64,000 nt of DNA. Source: Streptomyces finlayi. GTDB lineage: Bacteria > Actinomycetota > Actinomycetes > Streptomycetales > Streptomycetaceae. The number at the start of each line of letters is the position of its first letter. Within the stretch, counting starts at the first letter, position 1. The stretch covers positions 1,922,001-1,986,000 of the forward strand of contig NZ_CP045702.1 of the NCBI RefSeq assembly GCF_014216315.1, written 5' to 3'. This document shows, piece by piece, positions 41,796 to 48,223 of the stretch. Position numbers and translations under genes: made by a program. The notes under the pieces are model-generated. The model had not been told where the DNA came from and did not search any database. It was given only the letters and a program-made list of their open reading frames with translations.

Positions 41796-42035
41796 TCAGG
41801 TGGCGGCGCGGGCTGCCTGCTGGTCGATCCAGGCGCGGACGGCGGCGGGGTCGTAGCGGACGTGGCGGCCAACTCGGAAGCCGGGCGGTCCGATGCGCTG
41901 CTTGCGCCAGTGGTAGACGGTCTCGATCGGGACGGTGAGCAGTGCGGCGAGGTCTTCGGGGGTGAGGTAGCGGTCGGGGAGTCCGGCGCGGAGCGTGGAG
42001 CGGGGGTCGGTCGGGTCGATCGGGAGCCTGGCCAT
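41796..42035 (-). CDS. xis: excisionase-like helix-turn-helix protein
   Basis: 79 residues. A MerR-like HTH_17 domain is clear: YLTPEDLAALLTVPIETVYH, WRKQRIGPPGFRVGRHVRYD, then AVRAWIDQQ. Such proteins serve as recombination directionality factors or regulators in actinomycete elements. The ORF is open upstream to 42,632, but the ATG at 42,033-42,035 gives the normal length. It lies 440 bp from int, more than is usual. Confidence 0.82.
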   Translation of the reverse strand: MARLPIDPTDPRSTLRAGLPDRYLTPEDLAALLTVPIETVYHWRKQRIGPPGFRVGRHVRYDPAAVRAWIDQQAARAAT

Positions 42036-42052
42036 GCAACCGTTCCTTCCGT

Positions 42053-42183
42053 CTTGTTCAACTCGGGCGGGTCGACCGGTCGGGGTGTGACGCGGGTCGT
42101 CACGCAGGTCAGGGGCCGACCGATTGGTCTCGTCGGGGTGTGGTCGGTCCGGGGTCGATCGGTCGAGTGCGGGTCGACTGGTC
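42053..42183. repeat. GGTCGAYYGGTC iterons and core motif
   Basis: Three copies of GGTCGA(C/T)(C/T)GGTC lie at 42,070-42,081, 42,153-42,164 and 42,172-42,183, with a degenerate one near 42,115-42,129. The core GCAGGTCAGGGG lies between them (42,104-42,115), and a GTGACG-CGGGT-CGTCAC hairpin at 42,087-42,103. They may bind the excisionase-like protein or mark an origin. Confidence 0.65.
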
Positions 42184-42949
42184 ACCACTGCGCGCGCAGT
42201 GGACGGGCCCACCGGTTGCCGGGTCCCGGGGGCGGGGCGGCGCCGATCTGGTACGTGCCGTCGTCGGTCCGTACGACCAGCGGCAGGGGCACGGGGACGT
42301 TGCTGCGGATGAGATCGAAGCAGTGCCGGGTGTGCTGCCGGTCGGGCAGCAGACGGCGGTGCAGCCACGCCCCACTGCCTTGCGGGTCGGGGATGCGCGC
42401 CAGGTCCTCGCTCACCGCGCGGCCGAGCCGAACGAGGACGGCTGCGGGGACGCGGGCCGCGCCTTCGCGAACCTGACGCGCCAGGCTGCGGGCGTCGAGG
42501 CGACCGGCGCCTGGATTGCGGGCGTACCCGGACAGAGCCAGGCCGGCGGCGGCTTCGCCTGCCGTCATGCAGCGCGACCGTGCGCCCTCGTAGGAGAACG
42601 ACACGGCCAGCCGGTAGGCGTACCAGCGGCATGCCCCGACTTCGGGGAACTCCACGGAGTCCAGTCCTGAGAACGCGTCGGTGGTCTCCACGAGTCCGGC
42701 CGGTCCCAGCTCGGTCATGGCCGTGCCGAGCAAGGCGTACAGGGCGTCCGTGGAGATGCCGGGCACGGCGTATTCGTCGCTGTAGACCTCGAACAGTGCG
42801 GCGGCAGTTTCCTCGCGGCAGAGCTCCATGCCCGCCACGGGAACTGACAGCGGCCCTGCCCCGCCCGCACGGCGCACCAGAAGGGCGCCGCGCGGGCGGG
42901 CTGGCACCTGGGCGAACAGTGCAGCCACGTGCGCAGTCGCGGCCCTCAT
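42182..42949 (-). CDS. hypothetical protein of the integrative element
   Basis: 255 residues. I do not recognise it. It starts MRAATAHVAALFAQVPARPR, is Ala/Arg/Leu-rich and mostly helical by composition, and ends near DDGTYQIGAAPPPGPGNRWA. It overlaps the upstream gene by four bases (ATGA), so the two are coupled and may act together. The ORF is open to 43,264, but the overlap at 42,946-42,949 decides the start. A replication or regulatory role is possible but unsupported. Confidence 0.7.
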   Translation of the reverse strand: MRAATAHVAALFAQVPARPRGALLVRRAGGAGPLSVPVAGMELCREETAAALFEVYSDEYAVPGISTDALYALLGTAMTELGPAGLVETTDAFSGLDSVEFPEVGACRWYAYRLAVSFSYEGARSRCMTAGEAAAGLALSGYARNPGAGRLDARSLARQVREGAARVPAAVLVRLGRAVSEDLARIPDPQGSGAWLHRRLLPDRQHTRHCFDLIRSNVPVPLPLVVRTDDGTYQIGAAPPPGPGNRWARPLRAQW

Positions 42950-43476
42950 GCGCGCGCCATCTGGCGAATCGTTGCTGCCGCGTGGACCGGGCACATCATG
43001 GCCAGCGAGTCGCAGCCCTCTTCGAGGTGCATCCGGATGCGGCGGGTGCCCCGGCACGGGCAGTCGCCGTCGACCTCGCCGACGTGGTTGCGGAGGCGGG
43101 TCTCCTCGCTCATGCGGTCGCGGTAGACGCTGCTTGCCGCCTGCTGGTCGGCCGCGACCAAGCGCCCTGCCTTCGGGAACCGCTGCTCGTGCCGCTGCTG
43201 AATCTGAACGCTCACCAGGCCATTGAGGTCGAGCAGACGGTGTCCGCGCAGGAAGGCACCCCAACGGGCCGTCTCCTCACGGCCGAGCCGCTCAAAACCC
43301 TGCGCGATCCAGTCGCGGAGCTGCTCAGCCGAGTGGCGACGGCGCCCGGTCGGCATGTCCGACACGTACAGAGCCACGGCCCGCTCAGAGCCGGTCAGGC
43401 CCCTGACGATGTCCAGGCGCGTAACGCCCATCTCCTGCGGAGCGATACGCGTGATGGTGGCGGTTTCAGGCATCAT
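42946..43476 (-). CDS. hypothetical cysteine-cluster protein of the integrative element
   Basis: 176 residues, not recognised. The first half contains EQLRDWIAQGFERLGREETA. The C-terminal 45 residues hold a Cys/His cluster (GDCPCRG, EEGCDSLAMMCPVHAA) suited to binding zinc. It is the first gene of the pair with 42,182-42,949 and is transcribed divergently from the GntR gene. The ATG at 43,474-43,476 follows AAGGGG. Confidence 0.7.
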   Translation of the reverse strand: MMPETATITRIAPQEMGVTRLDIVRGLTGSERAVALYVSDMPTGRRRHSAEQLRDWIAQGFERLGREETARWGAFLRGHRLLDLNGLVSVQIQQRHEQRFPKAGRLVAADQQAASSVYRDRMSEETRLRNHVGEVDGDCPCRGTRRIRMHLEEGCDSLAMMCPVHAAATIRQMARA

Positions 43477-43544
43477 GGAATTGCCCCTTCGTGGGTCGGG
43501 GAGCGGCTATCTGCTTGGCGGTAGGGGCCGCCCCCCGGGGAGAG

Positions 43545-43568
43545 AGCCCTGGCCTTTTGGTCAGGGCT
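43545..43568 (+). terminator. hairpin with U-tract in the divergent region
   Basis: AGCCCTGGCC-TTTT-GGTCAGGGCT followed by TTCTTT on the plus strand. It looks like an intrinsic terminator on the plus strand, although no plus-strand gene is seen upstream. Confidence 0.5.
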
Positions 43569-43635
43569 TTCTTTCAACCAGCGCTAGGCGCGGCGCTGCT
43601 GCCCTTCCGGCGATCGGACCGACTGGTAGGCACAT

Positions 43636-43686
43636 CCCTAAGGTTCCCTAGGGCACCCTAGGGTGTCAAGGGGTACGCTAGGGAAC
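43636..43686 (+). promoter_or_regulatory. operator array upstream of the GntR gene
   Basis: TTCCCTAGGG (43,644-43,653), ACCCTAGGGT (43,655-43,664) and GCTAGGGAAC (43,677-43,686) give three copies of CCCTAGGG-type half-sites in 51 bases, just before the regulator's GTG. An autoregulatory site is the natural reading. Confidence 0.7.
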
Positions 43687-43712
43687 GCATCGATTGAGAC
43701 GAAGGAGCTGAC

Positions 43713-44474
43713 GTGGTGTCGGAGCAGGTCGGTCATCGGGCCCCGTACGCACGGATCGCCGCCCACTACACAGATTTGATCGCCTCGGGGCGGCTGCAAC
43801 CCGGGGAGCTGCTGCCCAGCATCAAGACGCTGGCGCAGGAGTGGGGGGTCAGTACGGCGACTGCCGAGAAAGCCTTGAGGCAGCTCCGCAGCGAAGGACT
43901 CGTGCGAGGCATCCACGGCATCGGCACCGAGGTGGTTGACCGTCCCACCCCCATGTCCTCGGGGTCTCAGCGGCAGGATCGGGGACGTCGCAACGGTTCG
44001 AGTTGGGGGGCAGGCGAGCGGTCCGACTCACACGAAGCGTCTGTGGTCTCGGCGCCGGCCGACGTGGCGGAGGCGCTGGACATCGTTCCGGGGACGGACG
44101 TGATCCGCCGCAGGCGCGTCTACCGCGATCGGCGTGGCATCGTCGCGCACTCCACATCATGGATTCCGGTCGAGCACGGAAGGCTCGTGCCTCAGTTGGC
44201 CGAGAGCGAGCGCCTAACCGGCGGCACGTCATTGCAGCTCATCGCCCGGGCCACAGGGCAACCGATCACTCGTCGCATTGACACAGCGTCAGCGCGTTTG
44301 TTGACTGCTGCGGATGCGGAGCTTCTGGAACTGAACTCCGCGAACCTGCCCACGGAACCCGTGGTTGTCATGACCGCAAAGTTCATCGACAGCACAGACC
44401 GCGTTGTGGAATACGGCGTGGACCTCGGCGGCCCGGGCCGGACGTGGCTTACGGAGTCAGAGGTCAATCACTGA
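43713..44474 (+). CDS. GntR family regulator with UTRA-type domain
   Basis: 253 residues. The N-terminal winged helix-turn-helix has ARIAAHYTDLIASGRLQPGE, then LAQEWGVSTATAEKALRQLR and GLVRGIHGIGTEV. The C-terminal part (VIRRRRVYRDRRGIVAHSTS to FIDSTDRVVEYGVDL) is the UTRA ligand domain. In actinomycete integrative plasmids KorSA-type GntR proteins silence replication and transfer genes; this is the likely role. GTG start with GAAGGAG upstream. Its stop overlaps the kinase start (TGATG). Confidence 0.88.
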   Translation: MVSEQVGHRAPYARIAAHYTDLIASGRLQPGELLPSIKTLAQEWGVSTATAEKALRQLRSEGLVRGIHGIGTEVVDRPTPMSSGSQRQDRGRRNGSSWGAGERSDSHEASVVSAPADVAEALDIVPGTDVIRRRRVYRDRRGIVAHSTSWIPVEHGRLVPQLAESERLTGGTSLQLIARATGQPITRRIDTASARLLTAADAELLELNSANLPTEPVVVMTAKFIDSTDRVVEYGVDLGGPGRTWLTESEVNH

Positions 44475-45028
44475 TGGCGGCTCCGGCCCGTGGGCCCTTC
44501 TGTGTCCTGATGGCGGGCCTCCCTGGCTCAGGCAAAACCACGCTCTCCCGCGCTCTCACGGCGCGAGGGTTCGTCCGGTTGTGCCCAGACGAGGAGATGT
44601 TTCGTCGGCATGGTGTCTACGGGGTCGACTTCGCCCGGGGCACCTTCCCGACGCTGGAACGGCCAGTGCTCGAAGACATCGGAATGGAGCTCCGTGTGCA
44701 ACTCCGGGCGGGACGCAATGTGGTGGTGGATCACGGATTCTGGACCCCTAAAGACCGCGCGCATTGGCAGTCGATGGCCGTGGATGTAGGCGCGCTGCCG
44801 GTGCTCGTCTACCTAGAGGCGAATCACGAAGAGCTCTGGAAGCGGGTATCCAGGCGGAATGCTCGACACGAAGCAGATCCGAACTCGATCTACTTCTCGG
44901 AGAGCGACCTGGCCCGTTACCGAACCAGGTTTGTCCCGCCTCAGGCTGATGAGCCTCACATTCTCTACACCGGTGGCCCTGACTCGGTGCTCAAGGTACT
45001 TGAAGAGGCAGGGTTGCAGGGGCACTAG
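44474..45028 (+). CDS. P-loop kinase (zeta-toxin-like or small-molecule kinase)
   Basis: 184 residues. Walker A is GLPGSGKTTLSRALTARG, and an acidic motif CPDEEMFRRHGVYGVD follows. Further on VVVDHGFWTPKDRA and RVSRRNARHEADPN give the lid-type Arg residues. It resembles AAA_33 kinases such as polynucleotide 5'-kinase, chloramphenicol phosphotransferase or zeta toxins; the substrate cannot be told. It is coupled to the GntR gene by a TGATG overlap. The ORF starts at 44,444, but the ATG at 44,474 is preferred. Confidence 0.78.
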   Translation: MAAPARGPFCVLMAGLPGSGKTTLSRALTARGFVRLCPDEEMFRRHGVYGVDFARGTFPTLERPVLEDIGMELRVQLRAGRNVVVDHGFWTPKDRAHWQSMAVDVGALPVLVYLEANHEELWKRVSRRNARHEADPNSIYFSESDLARYRTRFVPPQADEPHILYTGGPDSVLKVLEEAGLQGH

Positions 45029-45051
45029 TCACTCCCAGCCCTGACCCCCTT

Positions 45052-45247
45052 CCTGTCAGGTCCGCTACCTCCGCTACCTCCGCTACCGTGCAGGTCAGGG
45101 GCATGATCGAGGTAGCGGATGGGGTAGCGGGTAGCGGACGATGCTGCTACCCGCCTCCCCTTCCCCTGAGAGTCCGCTACATCCGCTACGCCGCTACATC
45201 GCAGGTCAGAGGCATGATTTCTGTAGCGGATCGGTAGCGTGTAGCGG
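45052..45247. repeat. left arm of a large inverted repeat
   Basis: It matches the reverse complement of 45,788-45,992 except for one missing 9-bp unit (CTACCTCCG) and one base. It contains two cores GCAGGTCAGRGGCATGAT (45,090-45,107 and 45,201-45,218), each with CCGCTAC-type units on the left and GTAGCGG units on the right. Confidence 0.9.
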
Positions 45248-45614
45248 CTACGGCCGGTGCGCGCTACCGATCTGGGCCCGTCCCGCCGCAGGAGAAGCGC
45301 GCGCCAAAACGAACAGCAACGGGGACGGCCTCACGGCCGACGACCTTCGGCGCACACTGCCGGATGCAGACGGGGCAGGTTCGGCGAAGCTGGGGCCGGT
45401 GGTGGCGGCAGGAAGGCTTTTCAGGTCCCGGCGTTGCTGGGGGCTCATGAGGCGTTCTCCCTCGGCCAGCAGGTCCGGATGGACCAGTTGAGGGCGCTGC
45501 GCACGATGGAGCGGCACTCGGCAGCGGACAGTCCGGCCGATTCACCCGCGACCTGAAAAGCCTGCTCTAAGTGGTCCCGGCCGTCGCCCCGCGCTGGCAG
45601 ACAGGGGCCCACTG

Positions 45615-45648
45615 AGCCTTCCAAGGGGGGCGCCTCCCTTGGAAGGCT
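45615..45648. terminator. 13-bp hairpin in the loop of the large inverted repeat
   Basis: AGCCTTCCAAGGG pairs perfectly with CCCTTGGAAGGCT over an 8-nt loop. It is terminator-like, but the transcript it would end is unknown. Confidence 0.6.
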
Positions 45649-45787
45649 TCATGAGGTACCCACCTTCCGCAGGCGTGTACGGGCCGCCGCGAACTCCCGC
45701 CGTGGGCGCCCGAAAGTCGTCCGCCCGGCAGGGCGGTCCTTTCAGCCCTTGGGGCTTGTCCCGCTTGTGGCGTGTAGCGGGACCTGT

Positions 45788-45992
45788 CCGCTACACGCCA
45801 CCGATCCGCTACAGAAATCATGCCTCTGACCTGCGATGTAGCGGCGTAGCGGATGTAGCGGACTCTCAGGGGAAGGGGAGGCGGGTAGCAGCATCGTCCG
45901 CTACCCGCTACCCCATCCGCTACCTCGATCATGCCCCTGACCTGCACGGTAGCGGAGGTAGCGGAGGTAGCGGAGGTAGCGGACCTGACAGG
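45788..45992. repeat. right arm of a large inverted repeat
   Basis: Partner of 45,052-45,247, with cores on the opposite strand at 45,817-45,834 and 45,928-45,945. A local 14-bp hairpin (45,767-45,780 with 45,788-45,801) forms at its inner edge. Confidence 0.9.
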
Positions 45993-46222
45993 GGGAGGGG
46001 AGGGGACTCTCGGTACGCCAGGACGATTCTGGCAGTGGAGCAGCGGGCAGCGCTGCCCGCTTGGGAGCGACCCCGGGCCGTCTGTGGGCCGTGCCGGGGT
46101 CGCCAACGTTCACCAACGTTCACCAATGCTGACCGTTGGTGCGCAGGTCAGGGCGACAGAGGGACACCATTACGCAGACCGTAAGGCAGGGGTCCCAGTT
46201 CTTCGGCTTCTGAGGATCGGCG

Positions 46223-46243
46223 CGCAGGACTTCGGCTGCTGAG
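46223..46243. repeat. attR of the integrative element
   Basis: CGCAGGACTTCGGCTGCTGAG, 20 of 21 bases as at 40,079-40,099. A second, exact 14-bp match CTTCGGCTTCTGAG lies at 46,201-46,214. The mutM stop is only 15 bp further on. Confidence 0.75.
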
Positions 46244-46257
46244 GGGCCGGTGTCGGA

Positions 46258-47121
46258 CTACAGCGGCTGGGCGCGCGGCGGGCGCTGGCAGCGCGGGCAG
46301 TAGTAGCTGGAGCGGTTCATCCAGGCGCGGCGGCGGATCGGCGTACCGCAGCGGTGGCAGGGCTCGCCCTCCCGTCCGTACGCGTCGAGTGACCGGTCGA
46401 AGTAGCCGGACTCGCCGTTCACGTTGACGTAGAGGCTGTCGAAGCTGGTGCCGCCCTGGGCGAGCGCCTCGTTCATGACGTCCCGGACGTGTCCGAGCAG
46501 CGCCGTCGTCGCGGGGCGGGTGAGCGTCGCGGTGGGCCGCTCGTAGTGCAGCCGGGACCGCCACAGGGACTCGTCCGCGTAGATGTTGCCGACGCCGCTG
46601 ATCAGCGTCTGGTCGAGGAGGGCGCGCTTCACCGTGGTGCGGCGCAGGCGCAGAGCCGTGTGGAACGCGGCGTCGTCGAAGGCCGGGTCGAGCGGATCGC
46701 GGGCGATGTGCGCGATCGTGTCGGGCAGACCGAGCGGGGTGTTCTCGTGGAGCGAGAGCCCGCCGAAGGTCCGCTGGTCGACGAAGCGCAGCTCGGTGCC
46801 GAGGGCGTCGTCGAAGACGATCCTGATCCGCAGATGCTTCTCGTCGGGAGCGTCCTGCGGCTGTACGAGCAGCTGACCGCTCATCCCCAGGTGGCCGAGG
46901 AGCGAGAACGTCATGTCGTCGAGCGGCACCCAGAGGTACTTGCCGCGGCGCATGGCCGTGCCGAAGCGGATTCCGTGCAGCCGGGCCGCGAAATCGGGTC
47001 CGCCCGCGAGGTGCCGGCGGACCGCACGCGGATGCAGCACCTCCACCCCGCCGACGGTGCGCCCCGTGACCCAGCGCTCCAGACCCCGCCGTACGACTTC
47101 GACCTCGGGCAGTTCGGGCAC
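46258..47121 (-). CDS. mutM: formamidopyrimidine-DNA glycosylase
   Basis: Removes 8-oxoguanine and other oxidised purines and nicks the site. It is 287 residues. The catalytic Pro-Glu is at the start (PELPEVEVVRRG), the conserved helix is TLISGVGNIYADESLWRS, and the C-terminal zinc finger is CHRCGTPIRRR then YYCPRCQ. The frame is open to 47,181, but Pro must follow the initiator, which fixes the GTG at 47,119-47,121. Confidence 0.95.
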   Translation of the reverse strand: MPELPEVEVVRRGLERWVTGRTVGGVEVLHPRAVRRHLAGGPDFAARLHGIRFGTAMRRGKYLWVPLDDMTFSLLGHLGMSGQLLVQPQDAPDEKHLRIRIVFDDALGTELRFVDQRTFGGLSLHENTPLGLPDTIAHIARDPLDPAFDDAAFHTALRLRRTTVKRALLDQTLISGVGNIYADESLWRSRLHYERPTATLTRPATTALLGHVRDVMNEALAQGGTSFDSLYVNVNGESGYFDRSLDAYGREGEPCHRCGTPIRRRAWMNRSSYYCPRCQRPPRAQPL

Positions 47122-47160
47122 GGTGACTCCTGGGGGACTGGGCGGGGCGGGAAAGGGAAA

Positions 47161-47188
47161 ACCCCCCGGTGCACCAGGCACCGAGGGG
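47161..47188 (-). terminator. intrinsic terminator between rnc and mutM
   Basis: An 11-bp stem with one mismatch (47,162-47,172 with 47,178-47,188) is followed on the minus strand by TTTTCCC. It should end or reduce read-through from rnc into mutM. Confidence 0.75.
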
Positions 47189-47200
47189 CTTTCTCATGGT

Positions 47201-48028
47201 TCAGGCCGGAGCGACGTCCGTGTCCGGCGACGACAGTTCGGCAGGAGTGACGGCGGCCCCTGCCTCGGCGGCGGCCTTGGCCGCTGCCTGTCGCGATTCC
47301 GCGTCGGCGCTGATTTCGCGCCAGGCGGATTCTGCCGCCTGTTGCTCCGCTTCCTTCTTGCTACGGCCGGTGCCGGTGCCGTACGAGACACCACCGACGC
47401 GAGCGGCAGCAGTGAAGGTCTTCTCGTGATCCGGGCCGGTCTCCGTGACGAGGTACTCGGGAACCCCGAGGCCCTCGCTCGCGGTGAGTTCCTGGAGGCT
47501 GGTTTTCCAGTCCAGGCCGGCGCCGAGGTTGGAGGACCTGTCGATCAGCGGGTCGAAGAGCCGGTGAACCAGCTCCGAGGCCACGCCGAGGCCCTGGTCG
47601 AGATAGACGGCGCCGATCACTGCTTCCAGTGTGTCGGCGAGGATGGAAGCCTTGTCCCGGCCACCCGTACCCTCTTCACCGCGGCCGAGCCGGATGAAGG
47701 AGCCGAGTTCGAGGCCGCGGCCCACTTCCGCAAGTGCACGCGAGTTGACCACCGCGGCCCGCAACTTGGCCAGCTGGCCTTCGGGCAGGTCGGGGTGGGT
47801 GCGGTACAGCGTGTCCGTGACCACCAGGCCGAGCACCGAATCCCCGAGGAATTCGAGACGCTCGTTGGTGGGCAGACCGCCGTTCTCGTACGCGTACGAA
47901 CGGTGGGTCAGCGCACGCACCAGAAGGGCGGACTCGAGGTGATACCCGAGCCGCCCTTCCAGAAGCGTGTGGGACGAGGCTGTGTTGACGTTGTCTGCCT
48001 GCTTCTTGGCGCTGGACAACTCAGACAT
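47201..48028 (-). CDS. rnc: ribonuclease III (AbsB)
   Basis: Double-strand-specific RNase that processes rRNA and many mRNAs; in S. coelicolor (absB) it is needed for antibiotic synthesis. It is 275 residues. The catalytic signature is NERLEFLGDSVLGLVVTD, with later DTLEAVIGAVYLDQG. The dsRNA-binding domain spans about residues 165-235 (WKTSLQELTASEGLG, GTGRSKKEAEQQAAESAW). An Ala-rich tail follows. The ATG at 48,026-48,028 was chosen over upstream in-frame codons because it gives MSELSSAKKQAD, the usual start. It follows rpmF. Confidence 0.96.
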   Translation of the reverse strand: MSELSSAKKQADNVNTASSHTLLEGRLGYHLESALLVRALTHRSYAYENGGLPTNERLEFLGDSVLGLVVTDTLYRTHPDLPEGQLAKLRAAVVNSRALAEVGRGLELGSFIRLGRGEEGTGGRDKASILADTLEAVIGAVYLDQGLGVASELVHRLFDPLIDRSSNLGAGLDWKTSLQELTASEGLGVPEYLVTETGPDHEKTFTAAARVGGVSYGTGTGRSKKEAEQQAAESAWREISADAESRQAAAKAAAEAGAAVTPAELSSPDTDVAPA

Positions 48029-48047
48029 CGGGCCTCTCACCAGCCGC

Positions 48048-48221
48048 TCAGACCTCGAGGACCTGGCGCTTGTTGTAGGTGCCGCAGCTCGGGCACGCAA
48101 TGTGCTGGAGCTTCGGCTCCTGGCAACGCTCGCACGAAACCAGGGTGGGGACCGCAGCCTTCCACTGCGACCGGCGGTGGCGCGTGTTGCTGCGCGACAT
48201 CTTCCGCTTCGGAACAGCCAC
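48048..48221 (-). CDS. rpmF: 50S ribosomal protein L32
   Basis: 57 residues with GTG start. It begins AVPKRKMSRSNTRHRRSQ, and the four-Cys zinc motif is intact (VSCERCQEPKLQHIACPSCG). It lies just after the YceD-type gene, the classical yceD-rpmF pairing. Confidence 0.95.
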   Translation of the reverse strand: MAVPKRKMSRSNTRHRRSQWKAAVPTLVSCERCQEPKLQHIACPSCGTYNKRQVLEV

Positions 48222-48223
48222 GG

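Larger units (their letters stand above)
40099..46243. mobile_element. integrative element (about 6.1 kb) with tyrosine integrase
   Basis: It lies between two 21-bp near-identical repeats. The integrase gene is next to the left end, and an excisionase-like gene, two orphans, a GntR regulator and a P-loop kinase follow. Around it the core gene order (acyP, CAP gene, mutM, rnc) is otherwise as in other streptomycetes. It lacks TraB/FtsK-type transfer genes and a recognised replication initiator, so it is a reduced relative of actinomycete integrative elements or a satellite. Its DNA has many dispersed repeats. Confidence 0.75.
45029..46257. other. non-coding, repeat-dominated right end of the element
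   Basis: About 1.2 kb with no convincing gene. It consists of two arms of a large inverted repeat (listed separately), a 540-bp loop with a 13-bp hairpin, and short repeats near the right att. On the minus strand at about 45,440-45,560 a short frame (AGESAGLSAAECRSIVRSAL) looks like the tail of a lost primase-type protein. Translated frames through the arms give Ala-Thr-Ser and Val-Ala-Asp repeats, which could be remnants of a low-complexity tail. Confidence 0.6.

Noticed and set aside
45052..45992. CRISPR array
   Set aside because: The CCGCTAC/GTAGCGG units are contiguous 7-9 bp repeats with no spacers and no cas genes nearby.
45567..46106. 179-codon minus-strand frame with Ala-Thr-Ser and Val-Ala-Asp repeats
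   Set aside because: It runs through the inverted-repeat arm, has no binding site or domain, and the mirrored arm lacks the matching full frame; treated as a possible remnant only.
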